DNA from: Panagrolaimus kolymaensis
Lineage: Eukaryota > Nematoda > Chromadorea > Rhabditida > Panagrolaimidae
Assembly: GCA_028622995.1 (NCBI GenBank)
Contig: JAJQJQ010000024.1
Coordinates: forward strand, 1,302,001-1,366,000
Direction of reading: 5' to 3'
DNA: 64,000 nt
Below are positions 22,801 through 36,140 of the stretch, in pieces (positions within the stretch are counted from its first letter, which is position 1; the number at the start of each line of letters is the position of its first letter). Position numbers and translations under genes: made by a program. Under the pieces are notes generated by a model. It was not told the DNA's origin. It saw only the letters and a program-made list of their open reading frames with translations, and made no database searches.

Positions 22801-25800
22801 ATCATCTCGATGTTTTCTTCGATTTTGATTTTGTTCCACCACTCCCGCCCCTTTATTATTTCCTCCTCCTCGATTTGAATCTTTATTATTTTTTGAAACA
22901 CCAGGATAATGTGGATTTGATATATTCACAGTAATGCTATCAATTTCATATACCCTTAAACCTGGATGAGTTTTTAAACAAAATACAACGATAGCAGCAA
23001 TAAGAAAAAATACTGAAATCACAGCTATTACCTAAAAAAATTTAGTTTTAGTTTTATAATGAAACGAAAGCTGTATCAGTTACTTTAGCTCCAGTGGATG
23101 ACGATGGTTCATCAAATAATCTCCAAAGTTTGGGTTTTATCTTTTGCCATAAACTTAATGATTGATTATGATAATCATCTTCCCAACCAAAACGTTTATA
23201 TAATTCTTCCTAAAAAATAAGTAAACATAAAATCAAGTTTATCGCCAGTTTATTTTATTTTAATTATATTAAAATTGATGCTTTAAAAGGTTATCTAACA
23301 AAAAATTAAAACAGTAACCAGTTAATTAGAAAAAATTTCACAAAGAAAAAAAGACTGACAGTCTTATTTTAAGTCTTACATTGCTCCAGTTTTATTGATA
23401 AAAAAAAAGTGAAGCAAGTCATCAACCTGTTAAACAGTTTTTTTATTAAAAAAAATAAAATTAATGCGTTTCATCAATGCGCTACTAAGAATAGTTAAAC
23501 ATGAAATCCATTATGCGATATTCATACCAGTTTTATTTTTTTAATTTTATTTTAGCCTTTTTGAAGGAAAAACAGTTTTATTGATAAATGAAAAACAAAA
23601 AAAAATGCATTTCATTAAAAAAAAGAATGAAACCATTTACCACAATTATGTATTTAAATTTTTAAAAACGAATTTCTTCTAACTCAGTCAACAACAAAAA
23701 AAATGAAGTGAAAATGTTGGATCATCAGTTCCAAAAAAACATTAAAAAAAGAAAAAAGATTTAAAATTTTTTGGTATTCGCTCAAACGATAAAAATTACC
23801 AAAAGTCTTTACAGTTTTTAATTTTATTTTTAAGAAGTGATTTGATTTTTACCTGAATGCAGTTATTTAAAAAATTCCCTAAATAAAACCATTTCCTTTA
23901 TTTAACTTTTAAAATTTTTACCAATGATATACCAACTCAGTTTTAAAATCAAACCTGATTATTAAGTTTTTCAACATCCACATCAAGCTTTTCAAGGGTT
24001 GATAAAACTTCTTGAGTATCTCGATGTTGGGTATATGTCATCCAACAACATGGTTCCACTTCATTTGGATCAAGACCCCAATACTGAAAAATTACCAAAT
24101 TCCCATAGGATGCAGTTTAAAAAAAAGAAGTTTAATTTATACCCTTAATTCTTCTTCAAAAAGTGGCCCGCATACATCAACTAAAAAATGGTAATATTTT
24201 TAAAGAACAGTTTTTAATTTTAATATTTGAAGTTCTTACGTGGATAATGAAGTGTACCCGTTCGATAATAATTTAATACTAAAGCAAAAACACCTGGATG
24301 TCGATCAAAAAAATATTCATTTAATACTGGATCATAATTAGCTAAATTTGTAGTCAGCCTAAAAAAATATCCAATGCAATTCAGTTTTATTTTTATTTAA
24401 TAATTATTTACAGTTTCTTTTTGTGAAAAAAATTATTCAAAAAACCAAAAGAAATAAAATTTCCAGTTAAATAAAGTAAATCGAGAAAGAATTTCCGTAA
24501 ACAGTTTTAAATTTAAATTAGGAGTAAATTTTTTTTTGTTTACATCGGGTAATCCCGTTTCCAGTTTTGAAAACCCCTCCTATATACCTACCTTGATAAC
24601 CTCGTAGCAGGAATTTTTTTTAATGTATGTTTATACGTTTCATGTCGAACACCACCAACATTTAATATTATCCTGTATTCTGTATCCATTTGTGAATTAT
24701 TTCTGAAAAATTTTTATATAACAAAATTTAATTTTTTTTCATTTACTAATAGAACATATCAACTCAGTTTAAATAAAATAAAAATAGTATATAAAATTTG
24801 TTAGAAAATTTTCAAGAAAAAATATTTATTTTTTCTTTTTAAGTTTAAAAAGTACTCATAAACGGCAAGTTTTAATCCAAAAAATGTTTAATAAATGCTT
24901 AAAACGCAAAATCACATAAGAAAACATTAATACAGTTTTTAAATTTAAAAAAATTATTAAAGCAAAATTTTAGAGGACTAAAAAATTTTAATTTCACTCC
25001 AACCTCTCCGGATTCCAGTTTTTCCTAGACCCATAAATACAAAAAACGAAAAACTCAAAGCCCAGTGATAAACTTTTTTGTTTAAATAAAAGAGATTGAT
25101 TGAAAGAAGCGGAAGAAAGAATAAAAAAGGGTTAATAAAAAGTAAAATAAAAACATTTGAAAAAAAGAAAGAAAGAAAAACACATCTGTCACAGATACAA
25201 ATTTTATGTGTTTGGAAGAAAAAAAGAAAAAGAATTCAATTAATTTTTTGCTTGAAAAAACAAACAAATAATATAAAATTTCGTAGTAAATAAAAATGCG
25301 TCAAACAGCTGAAATTTAATTTTTTTTTTTGTTATATTTTTAGCATAAAGAATTAATAGAAAGATTACAGTTTAAAATAAATTATAAAAACTATCAGCGT
25401 AATTCAGATTTTTAAAAATTAAAATCAAAATTTGGCATGAAACGCAGATTTTGAAAAAATTTGATAACAGTTTTGGATATTAATTTTTCTTTATCCTGAC
25501 ATTAACTTGAGATTCAGTTTTTTTTATTTCCCATCCTCTTTCATTTTTCTTTTTAATTTAATTTTTTAATTCAAATTTATTTTTTAATTTTATGCGCATT
25601 CCAAAGCAATAGTAAGAAGCAGTTATCAAGCTAACAAGCAAGCATCAACGTGTGCCAAAAAAAAAAAACAAGAAAAAGAATAAGAAAAAAAACATAAAGC
25701 TCAATAAAACACAAAAAAAATTATATGAAAGTGAGTGAGTCTAAGGCGACGACTACGACAACCACGACGATGACAGCGACGACGACGACGACAAATGAAC

Positions 25801-28800
25801 GAACATTTCATGAAATATTAATAGGTTTGTTTGGCATTGTTGTTTTTCATTTAAAAAAATATATATAACAACGAAAAAGACACTGGATAGTTTTTATTTT
25901 TTGCTTTAAATGAAGAAAAAAATACTAAAAAGTAAAAACCAGCGGCGGCGGCATTGAGCCCCTATAAAAAAAATAAGAGCAGATATAAAAAAATTTGAAA
26001 AATGCGATAAAAATTTTAATTAGAAGCGATCAATTTTTCTCAAATAATTTTTACGAAAACCAGTTTATTAGTTTGAATACAAAATATTAGGTTCAGACTC
26101 AGTTTTTTATTTTTCTGATGAACTTTACGAAAACCAGTTTATTAAAGATTTTGAAAAAAAGTATTTTATCATTCTAAAATTAAAAGCAACAAAATTTGAA
26201 GAAAATCGTTTCAGTTTAAAACTTTTTTTCAATCTTTGTAAATTTTATTTTATTGAAATAAAACTTTTTACAATCCTCTCGATATCAAGTCCAGTTTAAT
26301 TAACTTTTTTACTATTCGAAATCAGAATTGAAAGAATTAAACAAAATTAGTTGAGAAAAAGATTTTAATTAAAAAATATTTCTTCGAATTTTCCAAAAAT
26401 GCAGTTTATTAAAATTTAATAAAAGTTACTATAAAAATTTTAAAAAAATATACTTTTAAAAAACCCATGATAGTGGAAACCAGTTTAAAAAATAAAAAAT
26501 AAAGTAAAAAGTTTGGAATACTTCGAAGTCAGTTTATCTGCCCCTTTAAATTACCGTAACCTATTTTTTCAAATACAGAAGATTTGAAGAAGAAAAAGCC
26601 ATTTATCAACTCATAACAAAAATGAAATAAAAAAGAGCGCTAGTTAAGAAATTTTTTGAATCATTTTAAATTTTATTGCATAAAAATACCAGGTTTTTAA
26701 CCTTCAATTCAATGCACAGTTAATTTTTTTATTTACAATTCGAGAACAAAAAGTATAAAAAAATTCCAAACTTCGGTTAAAATCTTTTTTTTACAAAGGT
26801 TTGATTTAAAAAACCGAAGATTTCAAAAATTTCAGTTTATTTAAAAATTTTAAATAATTTGATAGAAAAATTAAAAAATGCCAACGCAGTTAAAAAAAGA
26901 AAATGTCAAACCCAGTTTAAAAAAATAGAAAAATTTATAAAGTATGTATAAAATTTTTGACAGTTTTATTTATCTCAACAACTTATATTACCATAACCAT
27001 TTTTTATTCAAAATAACAAAAAAAATAAAAATAAAAAATAATCAGAGTTATTAAAATTTTAAAATAAAATAATTAAAATAATGTCAGCCACCACCTCGCA
27101 TTCTCAAAATAACTACAACTACAAACAACAACTACAGCTACCAATTATCCAAAAAAGGAGGCTATTAAAAAGAAATTTTTCCAATTATCTTCACTCAGTT
27201 GACTACACTATAATGAGGAATCCCCTAACCGCATATCAGTTTTTTTTTGCCTTGAAAGGTTTGAATGCATTAAAGTCGAATTTCGAATCCAGTTTAAAAC
27301 AACAAAAAAAAGTAGAGTAAAGGTTGTCGTCGTCCTTCGTTGTTGTTATGTAAAAAACAAAAGTCAAGTTTTTTTACTTTTTTTTAAATAGGAAATAAGA
27401 ACAAAAAAAAGCAAAAATGCAAGAATATATAAAAAATAGCTTCTTTTTAATGTGCCGTTTCCATGTCACTTTTTTTTCTTCTTCTGTTGTTGTCGCATTT
27501 TTCTTCGTTAAAGAAAAGGAAGAAAAAAAAATAAGAAAAGAAAAAAGGGTTTTTGTTTCTCGGAGAAACAACAAAACACGAAAAAAATATAAAAGAATAA
27601 ATGATGGGAAAGAAGAAGAAAAAAATGGCATGAACGTGGATAAAAAAATTTTGCAAATTTTTAATTTTTTAATGACAGTGCAGTTTGACAAGAAAAAAAT
27701 ATAAATTACAGTGTAAGTTTTTTATGGAAATTTTCTGAAAAAAGAATATTATATTCTTGACAGTTATGAGAGAATGATGAAAAAAATTGATAGAGTTTAA
27801 CAAAAATATGCATTTTTATGAAGTTAAAAAAAATGTTATTAAAAATATAAAATATTTTCCAACAGTAATTTCGAAAGCAGTTTAATTTCTTTTATAACAC
27901 GCTATAAAAAATATTGGAAGGAGTTCCTTTCATTAATTGTTCGTGTCAGTTTTTTTTTATCAAAAAAGTTTAAGAAAATGAAAATTCTTTTAGAAAAAAG
28001 AAGCCGAGAATGTTTTTAATGGATCAAAAACACCATCATAAAAAGGCAAACACAGTTAAAAAACAATCACTATCATACTTTTTTAAAGTCCTTTTTCTGA
28101 ACCTTCACTTCTCCTCATCAACAGTTTAACTTTAATTTAAAAAAGAAGCAAAAAAGAATAAATTCGAGATAAATAATACATAAAAAAAATTTTATTTATG
28201 CCAACTCTCGATGTACAGTTTTTTTTGTTCTTGAAAATTATGAAAATAAATAACTCACTACAACTCCAACCAGTTTTTTTGTGGGGGTCTAACAAACTTA
28301 TTTTTCCTCAAAACAGTTTTAGAAGAATTAAAAAAAAACTTTTCATAAAAAATGACAATGATTTGTGGCATTCCTAAAGTTTAAAAAAAAATACACGTGG
28401 CCTTTTTAAAATGCCAAAATAAAAACTAGACTATAAATTATATAAAAACATTTTTGGAAAAAAAGCATTGATGCAAAAAAAAATAAAATTAAAATTAAAA
28501 GCAAAGCATGTTTCTTGCCATAATAGGCCGTACAACGACAGTCATGAAGGGGAAAAAAGGTGGAGGTGATGGCGTGTTTGAAGGATTGGATTAAATGTCT
28601 GACTAACAACAAGAGCTTGTTGTTGTTGGCTTTGACTGATGACTGTGATTTTATATGTGCAAACAATAAACAAAATAAAATTAAAATAATGTGTAGTTTT
28701 TATTGGAAAAAGATTAAAAATGCAGGTAAAAACAAAATAAAAAATGTAATGGACTATTTATTTGTACGAAAGTACAGTTTTTTCAAAAGAAATAAAAAAA

Positions 28801-31800
28801 GAAAAGCAACAAATAAATTTATTTATTTAAACTTTCTCTTGTATTTACAGTTTTTTTGGTGTTTTAAATTTAACCATAATATAAATTTGAATTTCAGTTA
28901 AAAAAAATTTTATTTCAAAAAAGCTCAGATTTGCGTACCGCATATTTCTCCAAACCACTGTTTATATTTCTTTTTCTGTAAAATTAATTTTAAAAATATT
29001 AACATTTATGGGCTGTTTTTGAATTATTTAGCCATAAACTTCTTTTAAAAAAGCTCCATTTTTGTTGACGATATTAAAATATCATAGTTTAAAAATTTAA
29101 GTTTTTAATAACGAAACTTCAAAATTTAATAATAATAAAATTGTAAAAAAATGTAAATTGATTTTTGTTTTTGAGAATAAAGCAGTTAAATAAAAAAATA
29201 AAAATCTCTGGACAAAAGCATATACAGTTTTTTTGCTATTAAAATTTAGCTATTTTTGATATTAAAGACGCAGTTATAAAAAAATTTTACATGAAAAATT
29301 TGTGATACCGCAAATTTCACACCTCGTCAGTTTATTAATTCCAAGAATATTAAATATAAAAATAATTATTTTTTTATCGAATTTAAATTATTATCAATAA
29401 TTTTTCTTAAAGAATCTCTTTTTGGCGCATGCAGCTGGTACACTTGACAGTTTAAAATTAAAAAAAACCCTTTGATAACCGACGCCTTCACGCGTTTACA
29501 GTTTAAAAAAATTAAAACAAAAAATAAATAATTTTTGGTTGCAAAAAAAAGCGGGTTTATTTCCAAAAAAAATTTTCGAGTAAAAAAATAAAAATGAGAG
29601 TATTGATAGAGAGGAGCCCTATTTTTTTCCTTTGGTTGGACAAATGCCATCCCATTCCATCCATCTATTTTTTTTGTTTTGTTTCACCGGAAATGGGTCG
29701 TGAATGGTTGGGGGAAGAGACCGAATCTTGTTAACACACTCACTCTGTTGTCCTTTCATTTCATTTAAACAAAACAAAAAATTTAAGAAAAAAAGAAATG
29801 TCCAAAATAAAAAAAAACTCTTCATGATAGCTGCTTGCTTTTAAAATGGCGCAAGTCAGTCCATAAAAAAAGAAGAGGGAGAAAATGTGTAAATTTTTTT
29901 AAATGACTAATGACCATTAATTTGGTTCTTTTTTTGGATTTTTGGCAACCTGATAAACTTCTTGACAGTTTTAAATTAATAATATTAATTTGGCGTTTAT
30001 AGAAAAAAAAAACAGTTTGAGAATTGTTCGAAGAATTTCTAATAGCAAAGAAAATTGCTGAATCATCTCAAAAATCTATCTCTGAATACGTCAAACCAGT
30101 TTTATTCCAATGTACACAAAAAGACGGACCGTGAAAGTTTTAAAAATACCGAAAATTCCTCCCACATTTTCAAGATATTCTCATTGTTTTAATCCGCAGT
30201 GTTAAATGTTTTTCAGTTTTAATCGATCAAAATGACAAAGTCATTCCCAAAAAAAAATATTCCACACAGTTTTTTAGAAAAAAGAATATTTATCTTAATG
30301 GTAGAAAAATTAAAATTATTAACAGTTTTAAATTTTCCGAGTTATGAAACGAGGGTCAATCGATAATTGGGGAAATTAAAAATTTAATAAAAAGACAGAA
30401 CAAAAATAATTTTTGGCGACCATTTTTCGAGCAATCTTAAGAAATTTTTCCTAAGAATGCTCTATATATCACAGTTTTTTTTTTAATTTAATTTAGCTGA
30501 AAACAGTCTTCGATTTTGCCAACGCCAATGAAAATAAAATATCTAGCTATTCAGTTTAAAATTTTTTTTTGTAAAAGTTCTTTTTAAAGAAACAGTTTTA
30601 ATAAATAAAATTATAATTTATGGTAACCTAAAATATTAAATGCTGAAATAACGTATTCAAATGACAGTTTTAAATCATCGCTAAAAAAATTTCTTGAGAG
30701 GTGACGTCTCAAAAAATTGATGGATTCAGTTTTTTATAATTTTAAGGTAAAATAAATTTAACTACGTCAAAACTTTGAAAGGTATAATTTTAAGTTTAGC
30801 AAAACCCTAACAAAAAATTCGGCATAAGCCAAACAAAAAAAATCGGTTGAAATTAAAAATTCGACAACGGCCTCGACGACGACAAAGGCCATACATACAT
30901 ATAAAAACAAACATTCAGATATGAAGGAGAGAAAGAAATCCTTATTATTTATTATTATTATTGACGGCAACGACGACAACACGGGAAAAAATATGTATAA
31001 GAAGCCGAGCCCTTATTCTTTTCATCCGAAAAAATAAAAACGAAGAGAAGTGTCAATTTCAATTGTTTTAAAAGTTTTGTTATGTTAAAACATAAAACAA
31101 ATATAAAAAAGGGGTGTATATGAAAAATAAAAAAAAGATAGGGGAAGCTTAGTATAAAATAAAATATAAAATAACTACTATTAACGACACAAAAAAAAGT
31201 AAGGGGAAAAAATAAAAAGAGAAAGAGAGATGCGAAATGACAAGAACAGAAGCTTCTCAGCATCAACAAGCTTTTTTTTCTCCTTTCATAGACTCTCTCT
31301 CTCTTGTTTTTTCACACGTTGTATATATTTATATGTATATGAAAACCGCGTTTAAATGAATTCTGCAAAAAAAAAAAGAAGAGAAAAATTTCTATTTTGC
31401 CGTCGTCGTGTTTTTTTATTTTAAATTTTAAAAAGAAATGCAATGGAAAAAGAAGATTCAAGCTTCAAAGAAAAATGTGCGCGGAAAAAGGGTAATTTTA
31501 AACGATTATTCATCTCTTTTCCTTTTTTTCAAAAATAGAAAAAAAGGAAGAAGTTAATAATATGTAATTTTTTAGAATAAGTAAATTGGAAAAAAAATTA
31601 TTTGCTAATAAAATGTCAAAAAAAAATTCCTGTTAATACAGTTTTAAAACATTCAATTTAAAGTTTAAATTTTTTTTATTATGTTTACTTATGAATAACA
31701 GTTTTTTTTATTTATTATTGTAATACATTAAAAATAAGTTGTTTTTCTTTTTTTGGGTAATCTTTGGAATTAAAAAACAGAAGAAGAAACGTATAACAGT

Positions 31801-32405
31801 TTTGAGAATTTGAAAATTCGTAAGAAATGGAAGAAAACCCTTTTTTAGAGGTTGGATATCGGATTGCAAAATAGCAACAACAAAAAAAAAGAATACATGA
31901 AACTTTTTTCCAAACCATTTAGAAAGCGTTGCTCCAGTTTTTAATTGAAAAAAAAAATGGTTTCAAACCGCTTAAAGAAAAAAATCGAACACAGTTATAA
32001 ATTTTTTCAAAAAATTTGAAAAAAACGTTTGATGGTGACGCAGTTTTTTATATCGAAAATAATAATTTTATAATTTAAATATTTTAATAGATTATTGGAC
32101 TTGTTTTTAAACCAAAATTAACACAATTCAGTTTTTTTAAAGCACAATAAAATTTAAGTTCAATAAAAACTTCACTAAAGACATGCAGTTTAAAAAAAAA
32201 TAAAAAAATAAAGCACGCAAGCATGGTTTTTAGAAATTCTCACAAACCTATCATTTTCTAATTCACCCGATTTTGATGGATATCTTTCCACGCTTCGAAT
32301 GGTTGATTGTTGACTTGGAAACCGTCGAAATGGCCCTGAATGAGCCGGGGAATCAGCAAGATTTGCTGCATCTATTTGATCAATGGTTGAAATGTTTTTA
32401 GCCAT
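19874..32405 (-). CDS. egl-36: Shaw/Kv3-type voltage-gated potassium channel
   Basis: Thirteen exons: 32405-32248, 24702-24592, 24358-24240, 24180-24143, 24083-23955, 23209-23084, 23031-22654, 21788-21739, 21683-21471, 20829-20674, 20594-20571, 20511-20337, 20008-19874; 603 residues. The T1 domain (about 58-185) has [18 protein letters not shown] and a perfect HX5CX20CC zinc signature ending [10 protein letters not shown], which excludes Shaker-type. S1 is [18 protein letters not shown]4 is [20 protein letters not shown], as in Shaw. The filter TTIGYGD is encoded by a 24-base exon. S6 has the PVPVIVSNF gate. The S1-S2 loop is unusually long (about 95 residues) with Asp/Glu and Gly runs. Intron 1 is 7.5 kb. 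The channel would repolarise excitable cells. The symbol is the C. elegans Shaw gene; orthology is inferred. Confidence 0.93.
25730..25970. repeat. Short (GAC)n/(ACG)n and (GGC)n tract in channel intron 1
   Basis: An imperfect run of CGACGA triplets near 25745-25795 and an AGCGGCGGCGGCATTG near 25941 interrupt the AT-rich intron. On the minus strand the first reads as CGTCGT. It may mark an untranslated exon or alternative promoter of the channel gene, or simple repeat growth. Confidence 0.35.
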
Positions 32406-35400
32406 TATTTTTTTAATTTCTGAAAAATTTTGTTTTTATGAGTACAATGCAGTTTTAAAAAAATATACGCATTCATCAAATTTAAATGAATTAAATATCA
32501 GTTTTAAAGATACATACAAAAATGGAGAACATTTTAAGACAAACTAAAGAAAAATGAAAAATTCAGTTAAAATTCTATTTAAAAAATTCTGGTGACAGTT
32601 ATAAGCTTTATTTTTAAAATTTATGTATAAAACAAATTATCTAAAATCAATCTTGCGACAAACATGAATCACAGTTTTAATTTATTGTTAATTTATTCCA
32701 AGTTTTATAAGAATGCAAATTTTGAGAGAAGGCTCTTTAAAATATTAAAATATAATTTTAATCTTTTTTTGTTAAATAATATTTTACGCCAATATACCCT
32801 TCAATTTGATGCTTGTTGTTCAGTTATTTATAAAAATTAGAAAAATGTTTTTTAAAACATAAACTTTCAAACTGTCATTTTTCATGACTTGTATTTATTA
32901 AACCCAAAGTTTTAATATCTTAAATGAAAGAATCCTCTTAATGGTTAACAGTTTTAATCAAAGCAACAAAAAAATAATTTACCACAAAAATTATGGATTA
33001 AAACATGAAAAAAATAAAAAATGGAAAAGAAATCTTTTATATAACTCTTTTTTCTCATCGGCCAAAAAAGTGCGATGACAGAAAATGAAAATCTGAGAAT
33101 ATAAAAAAATATATATAGCGTCAAGGGATGATGGATGCTGTGGCGGAAGAAACTTATTCAATTTAAATGCAGATTATGAAGTCAAAAATCGACACACAAA
33201 AAAAAATTCCGACGAAAAAAAATTAGTTTAAACGAAATTGAGACTTCCGAGGATGAAGAAGAAGAAGGCCTTGCTTGACTTTTTTTTATTGTTGGATTTT
33301 TTTGGCAACAGAAAAAAATTGAAGAAGCAGAAGCAGAAGCAAAAAAAAGGCAAATTTTAGCGTCAACCAACAAAAACGAAAAAGAAAAAGAAAAGACTCG
33401 CTTGAATGATTCTTTTTTTTCTTTCGGTTATTGAATAAATGATTTTGTTTTTGTTTTTGGTGGTTATTAGTTTGGGAAAATAAAGTTTGCTTTTTATAAA
33501 GCTTGGTAAGATAAAAAAAAAGCCAAATATCAAAAATCTGAAACAGTTTTTAAAAGAAATAACATATGGCGCGGCGGCGAGCGCGCGCTTTCTTAATTTT
33601 TATATTTTTTCTAACAAATCATTAAATGACAGTTTTACATTAAAATTTTTATTGATATCGATAGTAATAATGGGGCAGTTTAAAATTTTTTTTACATCCA
33701 TCTGCTATTTTCGACTACAGTTTTTAATTTTTATTATATTATAAATAAATATAATTTTTAAATGCATTTCTTGCACCAATTCTAAAATTCAGTTTAATTT
33801 ATTTTTTATTTTTAGAGATAAAACCTTATGATTATTTGTTATCTATCCAATACCGTTCTTGTTAACCAGTTTTTAAAAAGAAAAAAGAAAAAAATACTGT
33901 ATTTTAGGTATGGCTTCTTTCTGTAATTTATGAACAACCTAAAAATAACAACGAACAGCTTTAAAAAAATTTATTTAAAAAACTTTGCAGTTGCTACAGT
34001 TATTTTTTTAATATAAAAAAATGAAAAGAATTTTTATTATTATTTGAAAATCAAATACAGTAACGAATATCGTACTCAGTTTAAAAATGCTATCTTGAAG
34101 TTTTTCAAGGAACATCTCCAAATTAGAGCATCGAAAACCAGTTTATAAAATTAAATTTTATTAAAGAAAAAAAATTAAGGAAAAATAATATAATTTTTTT
34201 TTATTTTCTCAGTATTAACGAACTTCAGAAAAAAAATTAAAAAAGGAAGCAAAAGAATAAAATAAAAATGAAGATAGAAAGAATTTCTCACAACAACAAA
34301 CAAATTGGGCCAATATATAAACCTTTTTTTAATGAAAAAAAAAAATGAAATAAAGAAGTTGCAAAGTATTTTTTCATTTGAGTCAGTCATTCTTCGCCAT
34401 TGCTTCTTTACTTCTTTACTTAGAATTGGCATCATAAAAGCAAACAAAGTTTTTTCTTCTTCATAAAAGATGAAGAAGAATATATATACGACGAAGATGA
34501 AATCAAAGACATCTATCTTTATATCTTCTTCCTTTTTTTTCTTTGGGAAGAAAAAGGTTAAAAATCTTCCAATCCTTGGTTTCCGGAAGCTTGAAAAAAA
34601 AGTATGGCAAATAAAAGTAAAAAGGCACACAAAAGAATAAATCAATGAAGGGAAATAAATAATAAAGGCCATAAATTAAAGAATATTTTTGAAAATTATC
34701 CAAGATACAGTTATAAATTTTTGTCTAATTTTTAGGTCCTTAAAAGGTGTTCACAGTTATGAATTTTAAAAAAAACGAAGAAAATTTAAACTACAGTTAA
34801 AGTAACAAAAAAAGATAAAGCGCTCCAACCGACGAAGAAAAAAAATCCTATCCATAATAAACTTATGTATGCTGCACCGCAGACAAAAAATTCAGTTTTA
34901 GCATAACGATTTTGACTCAATTTTGTGAGTTTCTAAAACAAAATATTTGAAATTCTTGCAGATATGATTAATTTTAAAATCGAATAAAGAAAAAGAGTTC
35001 TCCAAATCAAAAACAAGAGGTGCCATTCTTATTTTCTGGATTGCAGTTATATTTTTTTGTCAAACTTTAATTTGAACAATCTTTTTGCCAATTTATTTTA
35101 TTCTGTTCACAGTTTATTATATTAAAATGATTCACTTTTGTAGAATAAGTTTTAATTTTTTATTAAATTGTAATTTATAATATGCTCATTTTATCGTTAG
35201 ACAGTTATTATTGTTTAATTAACATTTTTTATTTATAATTCAGAACTTAAAAAGTTTTATTTCTGTTTCATCTTTTAAAACTTTGAATATTTGTGTCAAT
35301 CATTTTTAGGAAAAAGCAAAAATGGCAACAACAGTTTTATTAATTTAATTAAAGAATTAAATCTTAGTAATTTTCAAGTAAGTTTTTTTATCTTTCAAAT

Positions 35401-36140
35401 TTATTTCTAAAAAACCATTTCAATCTTTACTAATTTCTTTCCAAAATGTAAACCATCAGTTACAGTTATTTTTTAATTTCTTTTATTTCTTATTTTCTGA
35501 TTTATAATTCTCCATTAAATTAAAGTAAATTTAATTTAACTTGCTTTTTTTGTAACAACAAAAAACCAAATCACTTTGTAATTTTTCACTTTTATTTTAT
35601 TTTCGAAGTCTTGTTAGTTGTGTTCGTTCGAACTTCAAAGATATTCTTTATTTTTTTTTGTTGTTTGCCTATGTTTTTTTCCCTCCATTCATCCATGCGT
35701 TTTTCAACAACTACCAAAGCAATAAAAGGATTGAGAGAAGAGATGAAGAAAAAAAGCGTCCGTCAGTTAGAAAGAAAAAAAATTTTGAACGATGAAGAAA
35801 GGACAAGGACAAAAAAAAACCAACCGAATGCATTTTTGTTTTTGGCTCAACAACAACAAAAATATGAGAGAAAAAGAAAAAATTTCCAATTGCGAATAGA
35901 GAAAAGTTTTTTTTGTTTTGTTTGTCGTTGCCCCTCTGTTGTTTATTTTTTCATCGAAGAAGAAAAAAATAATCTTTTTTGCATTCATTCGTGTTGTTGT
36001 TATTTAATTTTTTCTTCTGCAGTTTCTTCTTTCCTTTATTTTTGTTTATAGTTTATTCATTAACTCGACTGCTTTCTTAAAAATAAATAAATAAATCAAT
36101 TAATTTTATTTTAGCTGCTTTCTTGCGGAAAATAAGAAAA
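32406..36140. other. Divergent intergenic region, mostly motif array B
   Basis: Some 3.7 kb between the channel (-) and the cupin-like gene (+). CAGTTT motifs run to about 35468 and stop near 650 bp before the next gene's ATG. An isolated GC island at about 33567-33593 (GGCGCGGCGGCGAGCGCGCG) stands out in the AT background. A/T- and GAA-rich open frames on both strands have no recognisable domain. Non-coding first exons of either gene may lie here. Confidence 0.4.

Larger units (their letters stand above)
19248..35468 (+). repeat. Motif array B: CAGTTT on plus strand
   Basis: CAGTT(T/A) recurs on the + strand through the introns of the potassium-channel gene and the following intergenic DNA. 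I counted about 58 copies between 19.2 and 25.0 kb, with similar density on to 35.5 kb. Only a few opposite copies are seen (for example near 22435 and 32870). The base before is variable; the bases after are T/A runs. This is the mirror orientation of array A. Exons and the splice sites themselves do not carry it. Confidence 0.8.

Noticed and set aside
27081..31269. Many short frames in channel intron 1
   Set aside because: Composed of Lys/Asn or Phe/Ile runs from A/T tracts, without conserved domains; they lie inside an intron.
149..35468. Motif as a splicing branch-point or intron signal
   Set aside because: It also fills intergenic DNA, keeps one strand across genes of both directions, recurs many times per intron and is missing from introns of DCP2, Arf, helicase and XPD.
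34175..36051. Phe- and Lys-rich frames upstream of the cupin-like gene
   Set aside because: Low-complexity translations on both strands at once, no domain, no splice logic.
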